This document shows positions 1-5,490 of a DNA stretch of 9,027 nt, one piece after another. Every line of letters starts with the position of its first letter. The stretch's first letter is position 1. A model generated the notes under the pieces. The model worked only from the letters and a program-made list of their open reading frames with translations. It did no database searches and was not told the DNA's origin. The translations under genes and the position numbers were made by a program. Origin of the DNA: Chlorobiota bacterium (lineage in GTDB: Bacteria; Bacteroidota; Ignavibacteria; Ignavibacteriales; Ignavibacteriaceae); the NCBI GenBank assembly GCA_008363265.1, contig RHKR01000061.1, positions 1,947 through 10,973 on the forward strand, given 5' to 3'.

Positions 1-1407
1 GTCAAAACCGTTGTAGCGTTCAGCAACCTCGCGGGCGGTGAGATATACATCGGTGTGGAAGACGGATCACGGAAGATCACAGGCATACCGGAGGATGAGG
101 TGTTCAGAATGGAAGAAAAACTCGCGAACTCGATCTACGATCTGGTTCATCCGAAGGTGACCCCCGATATTTCAATAGTGAATGTAAAAGGGAAATACCT
201 TATCAGGATAGCGGTCTATCCGGGTTCACATCCGCCGTACTATCTGGGATCCGCCGGCAAGAACAAAGGAACATTTGTACGGATCGGATCGGTTAACAGA
301 CCCGCGAGTGAGGAGATACTGCTGGAGCTGGAAAGAAAAAAGAGGAATATACCGTTCGATTCAACACCTTTGTTCGATATTGAGCCCTCCGCGATTGATC
401 TGACTTCATTTCTAAAAGAATATCAAGCAAAAACGGGAGAATCCCCGGACAGGACGACACTGCAAAAACTCGGACTTTTGAAAGAGGAACGGGGTGAATT
501 AGTGCCAACGATTGCATCAGTACTTCTTTCAGGCGGTGAAATGAAGCGGGAGCATTTCCCATATGCGGTGATCGAGTGCGCTGCCTTCAAAGGGAATGAT
601 CTCTCAACAACACTGGACAGTCGCACCATCGATTCGGAACTGGTTCATCAACCCGGGGAGGCGCTGGCATTTGTTCAGAGAAACATCAGAATGGCTTCAA
701 AACTCGAAGGGCTCTACCGGAGTGAGAAATGGGAATACCCGTTGGCAGCCGTTAGAGAACTGATAATAAACGCGATAGTTCACAGGGATTATTCCCTCTC
801 GGGCAGATACATAAAGCTGGCGATCTACAACGATATGATCGAGATAACCAGTCCCGGATACCTCCCGGGCACCCTCGATCCGCAACACCTTGGAACGGGG
901 ATCTCTGAGTTGAGAAATAAAGTACTTGGACCTGTTTTTAGAAAACTCAAACTTATCGAGCAGTGGGGCACCGGTTTCAAGAAGGTTAAGGAAGAGTTAA
1001 AGAATTATCCTGAACTGGAATTGAGAACCTCCGAGCCGAACATGTCGTTTCAGGTTCAACTTGTTAAGAAGGCATTATACGATTTCGGCCCCACTTCGAT
1101 TGACCAATCTGATCTTGTGCGGGAGGTGAATCCGTGGCGGATGAAAACCCCCAAGGAATTTGTGAAAGACCCGGTTCTGATCGAGATATTAAAACTGTGT
1201 CTGAATCCGGTTTCGCTAGCCGAACTGATGGAAAAAACAGGTAAGAAGGATAAAACAAAGTTCAGAGAAAAGTATATAAAACCTTATCTGAACAAATATC
1301 TATTCCAGACAGAGCCCGAAAAACCAAAAAGCCCGAACCAGAAGTATTACCTTTCAGGTCCGGGCAAAGATCTGTTGGAAGATATTCTCACTTCTTCTCG
1401 AACTTGA
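1..1407 (+). CDS. AlbA_2 (Schlafen-type) domain / GHKL ATPase protein, 5'-truncated
   Basis: Reading frame 1 is open from the first base, so the true start lies upstream. A GTG at 55 falls inside the first domain and is not a credible start. The first codons read [20 protein letters not shown], the core of an AlbA_2 (Schlafen AlbA_2-like) putative nucleic-acid-binding domain, which continues to about base 340. A central region leads to a GHKL-type ATPase domain (HATPase_c_4 type). Its N box is [13 protein letters not shown] (bases 754-792), its G1-like turn is [11 protein letters not shown] (about 844-876) and its G2-like motif is [10 protein letters not shown] (about 958-987). The last ~90 residues (from [14 protein letters not shown]) look like a winged-helix region. 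This layout matches the COG2865-type 'predicted transcriptional regulator with ATPase' proteins. The actual target is unknown; regulation, stress response or defence are all possible. It converges on msrB and the two 3' ends overlap by 20 bp. Confidence 0.85.
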   Translation, partial: VKTVVAFSNLAGGEIYIGVEDGSRKITGIPEDEVFRMEEKLANSIYDLVHPKVTPDISIVNVKGKYLIRIAVYPGSHPPYYLGSAGKNKGTFVRIGSVNRPASEEILLELERKKRNIPFDSTPLFDIEPSAIDLTSFLKEYQAKTGESPDRTTLQKLGLLKEERGELVPTIASVLLSGGEMKREHFPYAVIECAAFKGNDLSTTLDSRTIDSELVHQPGEALAFVQRNIRMASKLEGLYRSEKWEYPLAAVRELIINAIVHRDYSLSGRYIKLAIYNDMIEITSPGYLPGTLDPQHLGTGISELRNKVLGPVFRKLKLIEQWGTGFKKVKEELKNYPELELRTSEPNMSFQVQLVKKALYDFGPTSIDQSDLVREVNPWRMKTPKEFVKDPVLIEILKLCLNPVSLAELMEKTGKKDKTKFREKYIKPYLNKYLFQTEPEKPKSPNQKYYLSGPGKDLLEDILTSSRT

Positions 1408-1924
1408 TTGAGACCGAATTGATGCAATACCTCAGGCCTGTCGGCTTGGGGCCGTCGTTGAATACATGTCCGAGGTGGGCACCGCAACGGTCGCAGGTTA
1501 CTTCCGTGCGTATCATGCCAAATGTATAGTCGGCATGTTCAGCGATAATGCCGCTGTCGTTTGGGGCGTAGAAGCTGGGCCAACCGCAGTGGGAGTCAAA
1601 CTTTGTTTCTGAACTGAAGAGGACTTCACCACAGGCGGCGCACTTGTAGATGCCCTCTTCCTTATGGTCCCAGTACTCACCCGTGTAGGGGCGCTCGGTT
1701 CCTTTTTGCCTCATGATGTAAAACTGCTCGTCCGTGAGGATCTTTTTCCATTCCTCTTCACTCTTTACGATCTTCTCTTTCATACCTTTACCTTTATTTT
1801 CAACTTTCACGGAGTCTCCCGGAACTGCCGCGTGGGCGATCTGCGCTTTTTTATTGCAAGAAACAAAAATTGCCGCGGCGATCAACAGGAGAAGTAAACC
1901 AAAAAACAAAAAATGCTTAAGCAA
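1388..1924 (-). CDS. msrB: Peptide-methionine (R)-S-oxide reductase MsrB, predicted lipoprotein
   Basis: A 178-residue protein that reduces the R epimer of methionine sulfoxide in proteins. Residues 4-22 form a hydrophobic signal segment ending in FVSC, so Cys23 is the likely lipidated residue. The mature enzyme would then sit on a membrane outside the cytoplasm. A linker is followed by the SelR/MsrB domain from about residue 55. Zinc-site pairs are C95/C98 (CAAC) and C144/C147 (CDRC). [10 protein letters not shown] carries C113, a possible resolving cysteine. [12 protein letters not shown] leads to RYCINS, whose C167 is the expected catalytic cysteine. The start is TTG (1922-1924). An upstream in-frame stop at 1937-1939 limits extension, and ATGAGGT just before the TTG is a good Shine-Dalgarno site. 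The only later ATG considered (1781-1783) would remove the signal peptide. No msrA is visible nearby. A reducing partner outside the cytoplasm would be needed (inference). Confidence 0.92.
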   Translation of the reverse strand: MLKHFLFFGLLLLLIAAAIFVSCNKKAQIAHAAVPGDSVKVENKGKGMKEKIVKSEEEWKKILTDEQFYIMRQKGTERPYTGEYWDHKEEGIYKCAACGEVLFSSETKFDSHCGWPSFYAPNDSGIIAEHADYTFGMIRTEVTCDRCGAHLGHVFNDGPKPTGLRYCINSVSIKFEKK

Positions 1925-2234
1925 TCTGACCTCATTTCAACAACTGGAAGTGATTAAATCGTTCAATTGAAAATTTGACTGACAAAATAGAAATTACGAC
2001 ATTGGAATTCATAAAATACAGTAAAAAATCAGTAAATGAAAAAAATCTTTGAAATCCTAAAGTAATTAAGTTATTAAGGTCAAGATGCTAATATTTTTAA
2101 AATGTTTAGGAATAGAAGACCGTTATTTCCGAAATCAGGCCCGGGAACCTTAGAAAGTAAGGTTTGGCCCGTTTTTATCTCAGACTTTTTTGTATTAATT
2201 TTACAGTCCGGATAGATAAAAATACGAGACGACA
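1925..2234. other. AT-rich divergent intergenic region between msrB and the glutamine synthetase gene
   Basis: This 310-bp spacer must hold the promoters of both msrB (leftward) and the glutamine synthetase gene (rightward). The part from about 1960 to 2100 is very AT-rich and holds no convincing coding frame. I could not fix a -35/-10 pair or a Bacteroidota-type TTTG/TAnnTTTG pair with confidence on either strand. The only clear structure is the hairpin at 2142-2176, listed separately. Confidence 0.6.
2142..2176 (+). promoter_or_regulatory. Terminator-like hairpin upstream of the glutamine synthetase gene
   Basis: AACCTTA (2146-2152) pairs perfectly with TAAGGTT (2158-2164) across a GAAAG loop. 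CGGG (2142-2145) can pair with CCCG (2168-2171) across a TGG bulge, and TTTTT follows at once (2172-2176). It lies about 60 bp upstream of the start codon, with no plus-strand gene before it for more than 700 bp. If transcription starts upstream, it could act as an attenuator or leader structure. It could also be a chance structure in an AT-rich spacer. Confidence 0.4.
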
Positions 2235-3617
2235 ATGACACAAGAACTCCTTACCCGCTGCAACCGGATGATCGAAGAACAGGGGATCGAGGTAATAGAC
2301 CTTAAAGCGATCGACCTTACCGGCCGGCTTCACCATATTTCACTTCCGGTAAGACCCGGGATACTCGAAAAACTGATAACTGAAGGTGTCGGTTTCGATG
2401 CCTCGAGTTACGGCTTCGCCAAGGTTGAGAACAGCGACATGGTTCAGATACCTGACCTTGCAACCGCGCAGATCGACCTCTTCAGGGATGCCCCTACACT
2501 CAGCTTTTACTCAACCGTCCACCTCACCGATGAAGCAAGAACACCCTTCTCACAGGATGGCCGCCACATGGCAAAGAAGGTGGAAGAACTTCTGAAAGAA
2601 TTCACCGGCGCCGACAGATCGATGTGGGGCCCGGAATTCGAATTCTACATCTTCTCAAAGGCACGGTTCGACCAGAGAACCGCCTCATCGTTCTACGAGA
2701 TCGAGCACGCCGAAGAGTTTCACAGAAACGCTTACCATGCCGCCAATCCGTTCGATGTTTACGACGATTTCCGCGACAAGGCGTGCAGCCTGCTGAAACA
2801 GTCGGGCGTTGATGTAAAATATCACCACCACGAAGTGGGCGAAAGAGGCCAGCAGGAGATCGAGACATATTTCTCAGACCTTCTTACAACTGCCGATAAC
2901 ATCGTCACTTCAAAGTATGTACTGATGAACTTTGCCCGCCAGCAGAACCTTTACATCACCTTCATGCCGAAGCCGATGTACCAGCAGGCCGGCAACGGAA
3001 TGCACGTCCACCTCTATCTTACCAAAGAGGGGCAGAACGCGTTCTACGAAAAAGGGAAATACGCCAATTTGAACGATTTGGCGAGGTTTTTCATGGGTGG
3101 GATCCTGAAGCACGGTGCAGCCCTTTCGGCTTTCACCAACCCTTCAACAAATTCATACAAAAGGCTCGTCCCCGGTTTCGAGGCACCCGTGGTGCTTTCG
3201 TACGGACAGGGTAACCGCGCTTCCGCGATCAGGATACCGAGATACATCAGCAACCCCGACGAAACCAGATTCGAATACCGTCCACCCGATGCGACCGCCA
3301 ACCCATACCTCGCTCTCAGCGCGATACTTCTCGCCGGAATTGACGGTGTTGTAAATAAGATCGACCCCGAAGCGGAGGGATTTGGTCCATCCGAAACCCT
3401 CGACATGAGCGACCGTAACAAGGAACGCCTCCGTTTCCTCCCCAGGAACCTCGATGAAGCCCTTGATGCCCTCGAGCTCGACAACGAATTCCTCAAAAGG
3501 GGCGGCGTTTTCACCGATCAACTGATCAATCAGTGGATAAAACTCAAACATGAGGATATAGCCGCGATCGGCACGATGCCTCATCCGTTCGAGTTCAAGA
3601 TGTACTTTAACTTGTAA
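2235..3617 (+). CDS. glnA: Glutamine synthetase, type I
   Basis: A 460-residue cytoplasmic enzyme that makes glutamine from glutamate, ammonia and ATP; type I enzymes are dodecamers. The N-terminal beta-grasp domain covers about residues 15-105, with GVGFDASSYGFAKVENSDM typical of the family. The catalytic domain has the metal-site GPEFEFYIF (E134, E136), HHHEVGERGQQEIE (197-210), GNGMHVHL (H257), NPSTNSYKRLVPGFEAP (302-318, with flap E316), YGQGNRASAIRIP (R328, R333) and RFEYRPPDATANPYLALSA (E347, R349). The segment where GSI-beta enzymes carry the adenylylated tyrosine (NLYDLPPEE type) reads TLDMSDRNKERLRFLPRN here and has no tyrosine. Control by adenylylation is therefore unlikely (inference). 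The ATG has only a weak GAG (2226-2228) as a ribosome site. It is a single-gene unit closed by the terminator at 3657-3712. The lack of the tyrosine points to an alpha-like type or another subgroup. Confidence 0.95.
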   Translation: MTQELLTRCNRMIEEQGIEVIDLKAIDLTGRLHHISLPVRPGILEKLITEGVGFDASSYGFAKVENSDMVQIPDLATAQIDLFRDAPTLSFYSTVHLTDEARTPFSQDGRHMAKKVEELLKEFTGADRSMWGPEFEFYIFSKARFDQRTASSFYEIEHAEEFHRNAYHAANPFDVYDDFRDKACSLLKQSGVDVKYHHHEVGERGQQEIETYFSDLLTTADNIVTSKYVLMNFARQQNLYITFMPKPMYQQAGNGMHVHLYLTKEGQNAFYEKGKYANLNDLARFFMGGILKHGAALSAFTNPSTNSYKRLVPGFEAPVVLSYGQGNRASAIRIPRYISNPDETRFEYRPPDATANPYLALSAILLAGIDGVVNKIDPEAEGFGPSETLDMSDRNKERLRFLPRNLDEALDALELDNEFLKRGGVFTDQLINQWIKLKHEDIAAIGTMPHPFEFKMYFNL

Positions 3618-3626
3618 AAACCAAGA

Positions 3627-3647
3627 ACCGGTCCGAATACGGACGGT
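3627..3647 (+). repeat. Small hairpin just after the glutamine synthetase stop codon
   Basis: GTCCG (3631-3635) pairs with CGGAC (3640-3644) across AATA. The stem is lengthened by ACC/GGT (3627-3629 with 3645-3647) around a single bulged G. No T-run follows, so it is not a terminator by itself. It may protect the 3' end of the transcript or be incidental. Confidence 0.35.
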
Positions 3648-3656
3648 AGATCAATG

Positions 3657-3712
3657 AAGGCAGCACGGTTGTTTCTCCTCGAAACATATTTAGACAGTGC
3701 TGCCTTTTTTTT
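3657..3712 (+). terminator. Rho-independent terminator of the glutamine synthetase gene
   Basis: AAGGCAGCAC (3657-3666) pairs perfectly with GTGCTGCCTT (3697-3706), and the T-run spans 3705-3712. The 30-nt loop holds a second stem, TGTTTC (3670-3675) with GAAACA (3681-3686), so the whole is a stacked two-part hairpin. It begins 40 bp after the stop codon and ends 2 bp before the stop of the opposing phosphoesterase gene. On the minus strand the hairpin is not followed by a T-run, so it mainly serves the plus-strand transcript. Confidence 0.85.
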
Positions 3713-3714
3713 AT

Positions 3715-5187
3715 TTACAACTGATGCTTCGCCGTGAATCTTTCACCCCACCGGTTGAAGAACTCAACCACCACCATCTTGGCACCTTTCGAGGGTTTCG
3801 CGAAAAAGAGGTGATCGGTTAAAGCAGGCTCAACCCAGGTGTGTTTTTTCGGCTTCTTGTCGCCTTCAAAGAGGTAGATCGACTCAGGATCCATCGCGGT
3901 TCTCCGCTCCATTTCACCCATCGGCTTGCCGTCTTCGTGCCAGAAAACCTTGCAATACTTGTCCCAGCCCCAGATATTGGCCATGATTTCATCGGGTTTG
4001 TCTTTCATCGAGCCCCGTTTCTGGATCGAGATCTGATAAGTAGCCGGTTTACCCGTTGATTTATACTTCCATTTCAATTCGTTTCCGCTCACTTCATAGA
4101 TGCCGTAGCCCTTCGGTGTGCCGTCGAAGCAGGTAGGGGCCGTCCACCAGGCACCGCAAACCGCGCCGACCACATGGATATCGACACCTTCTTCCTCGAT
4201 GTACTCACTTTCGTGCATGTGGCCCGTAATGATATACGATTTGTAAGGCTTCAACAGGGCGTAGAGGAGTTTTCTGTTAACCACTATCTCGCTTTTTGAA
4301 GGCTCTTTTTTGTAGCGGATGTGCTGCGTGTTGAACGGCGGGATGTGAGTGAAAACCACGACCGTTGTTCCGGGTTTAACGAGCGCCAGATCCTGCTGCA
4401 GCCAGTCGAGCTGTTTTTGATCGATATATCCGATGTAGTGCCCGAACCAGAAAACATCATTCATCACCACATAGTGAACCGCGCCCTTGTTGAACGAGTA
4501 ATAATCGGGTCCGAAGTGGCAGTTGAATGTCTCGGCCGAGGTTTCATCCGTGGCTGATGAATGGTCGGTATCATGATTGCCGAGTACCTGATAGAATGGG
4601 ATCTTCGTTTTGCTGATTGCTTTCTCGTATTCGGGGAAGAGCTTCAGGTCGTTGAATACAATGTCACCACATGCCACACCAAAGAGGTGTTTACGGCCCT
4701 CGGCCATCTCTATCAGATCTGGGATCGTCTCCTGATTGAAGAGTGCGATATCGTCCATGTCGAGAGGCTGGGGGTCAGCCAGGAGAAAGAAGGAGTGTTG
4801 GGTATCGTCACCGGAGGTTGTAAGGGAGAAATTCACCTCAATTTCGGACGCTTCAGTGAGCGGTTCATAGAACCGGGCGGTACCGGTGGGATTCGTCGCG
4901 ATCGCGTGACCGGCTGGATTGGTGATAAAGACAAACTTTTCGTTCTTACCGGCATAGAGCTCATATGTACCATCCGCGGCGGTAACGGTAATCGTAGCGC
5001 TGTCGGAAACCGCCACTCCCGCGAGGGGTTTACCGTCGGAGGTTACCTTTCCGTAAACCTTTCTCCAGGGGTTGGTGGCTTTGCTGTTTTGGCCTAAAAA
5101 TTGCTCTACCGGTCGCGCCAGTGGTTCAGCCAGCATGAGGGCTGAGATACCGAGCGTGCTCTTTATGAAATCTCTTCTTCCTGACAT
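3715..5187 (-). CDS. Tat-exported calcineurin-like metallophosphoesterase
   Basis: A 490-residue predicted exported protein. The N-terminus MSGRRDFIKSTLGISALMLA is a twin-arginine signal (RRDFIK plus a hydrophobic stretch), so export of a folded, metal-loaded enzyme is expected. Residues ~42-122 look like a beta-sandwich (VYGKVTSDGKPLAGVAVSDS), as in the MetallophosN domain. The metallophosphoesterase core runs from about 131 to 345: DPQ (D138, Q140), CGDIVFND (D175), LGNHD (N204, H205, D206), FTHIPP (H281) and TGHMHES (H323, H325). The first metal motif has Gln where DxH proteins have His. Residues ~350-490 (KGYGIYEVSGNELKWKY onward) resemble the MetallophosC domain. Substrate is unknown; phosphomonoesters or phosphodiesters are possible. 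The ATG start fits the signal peptide. It stands alone, convergent with the glutamine synthetase gene. Confidence 0.9.
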   Translation of the reverse strand: MSGRRDFIKSTLGISALMLAEPLARPVEQFLGQNSKATNPWRKVYGKVTSDGKPLAGVAVSDSATITVTAADGTYELYAGKNEKFVFITNPAGHAIATNPTGTARFYEPLTEASEIEVNFSLTTSGDDTQHSFFLLADPQPLDMDDIALFNQETIPDLIEMAEGRKHLFGVACGDIVFNDLKLFPEYEKAISKTKIPFYQVLGNHDTDHSSATDETSAETFNCHFGPDYYSFNKGAVHYVVMNDVFWFGHYIGYIDQKQLDWLQQDLALVKPGTTVVVFTHIPPFNTQHIRYKKEPSKSEIVVNRKLLYALLKPYKSYIITGHMHESEYIEEEGVDIHVVGAVCGAWWTAPTCFDGTPKGYGIYEVSGNELKWKYKSTGKPATYQISIQKRGSMKDKPDEIMANIWGWDKYCKVFWHEDGKPMGEMERRTAMDPESIYLFEGDKKPKKHTWVEPALTDHLFFAKPSKGAKMVVVEFFNRWGERFTAKHQL

Positions 5188-5250
5188 TGAGGCTCTCTCA
5201 AATTTCTTGATAAATAAAGCCCCAATTTAGTGAATATGGGATTTTTAATT

Positions 5251-5278
5251 AACCACAAAGACTCGAAGTCACGAAGGG
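5251..5278 (+). repeat. 'ACCACAAAGAC..GAAGTCACGAAG'-type repeat fragment
   Basis: The stretch opens AACCACAAAGACTCGAAG and ends TCACGAAGGG. It resembles a short interspersed sequence (reverse form TTCGTG..TCTTTGTGGTT) that I recall as common in intergenic regions of many environmental bacterial genomes, often next to the 'ACGCAGAT' type found right after it here. The family link is from recall and was not searched. Confidence 0.45.
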
Positions 5279-5284
5279 AATATT

Positions 5285-5330
5285 GAAGAGGACGCAGATG
5301 CACGCAGATTAAACAGATTAACACGGAGAT
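5285..5330 (+). repeat. 'GGACGCAGAT' repeat, left arm of the gene-free island
   Basis: Positions 5285-5319 match the reverse complement of 7870-7904 at 32 of 35 bases. They also resemble, in direct orientation, the copies upstream of the GxxExxY gene. The copy carries the sub-motifs GGACGCAGAT, CACGCAGATTAAAC and TTAACACGGA. Confidence 0.8.
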
Positions 5331-5340
5331 GACTTAAATA

Positions 5341-5397
5341 CTCTGCGTTCATCCGTAAAATCTCCCGGAGGGACAAGCGTGTGTATCCGCGTGCTCC
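5341..5397 (-). repeat. 'GGACGCAGAT' repeat, right (inverted) arm of the gene-free island
   Basis: Read on the minus strand, 5341-5358 gives TTACGGATGAACGCAGAG. Positions 5379-5392 give ACGCGGATACACAC, which matches 7412-7425 at 13 of 14 bases. The arm is therefore inverted relative to 5285-5330. Positions 5359-5376 between the two blocks do not match. A further sequence at 5401-5431 (ATCCTGTAAGATCTACCTGA, then ATCTGCGG) looks like more degenerate repeat. Confidence 0.6.
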
Positions 5398-5490
5398 ATA
5401 CATCCTGTAAGATCTACCTGATATCTGCGGTTTCTAACACCATTTAGCTAAATTTAAAAATTGCATTTTTTGAAATTTGAGGATACGGAG

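Larger units (their letters stand above)
5188..5490. other. Divergent intergenic region, mostly degenerate repeats
   Basis: This 303-bp spacer lies between the starts of the leftward phosphoesterase gene and the rightward formimidoyltransferase gene. About 5251-5440 is a patchwork of repeat arms, described separately. The last part is AT-rich, with the 10-bp palindrome TTTAGCTAAA (5443-5452), a possible operator or promoter element, and the strong ribosome site GAGGA (5479-5483). No coding frame was seen. Confidence 0.6.

Noticed and set aside
55..57. GTG at 55 as the start of the AlbA_2/GHKL gene
   Set aside because: The frame is open from base 1 and the preceding codons encode conserved AlbA_2 residues, so the start is outside the window.
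1781..1783. ATG (Met48) as a start giving a cytoplasmic MsrB
   Set aside because: The upstream stretch encodes a plausible signal peptide and lipobox, and the TTG has a good ribosome site. The internal start would leave this unexplained.
3044..3584. Minus-strand frames of 143 and 156 codons opposite the glutamine synthetase gene
   Set aside because: They are antisense to conserved catalytic motifs, have arginine/serine-rich composition typical of shadow frames, and match no known family.
4561..5097. 178-codon plus-strand frame opposite the phosphoesterase gene
   Set aside because: It lies wholly antisense to a well-supported gene with family motifs and shows no recognisable domain.
5443..5452. 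TTTAGCTAAA palindrome as a defined operator
   Set aside because: A 10-bp AT-rich palindrome can arise by chance and no matching copy or regulator gene was seen; it is mentioned only within the intergenic entry.
5461..5490. TTG at 5461 as the start of ftcD
   Set aside because: The 10 added residues (MHFLKFEDTE) do not fit the family N-terminus. ATG 5491 has the usual first residues and a well-spaced GAGGA.
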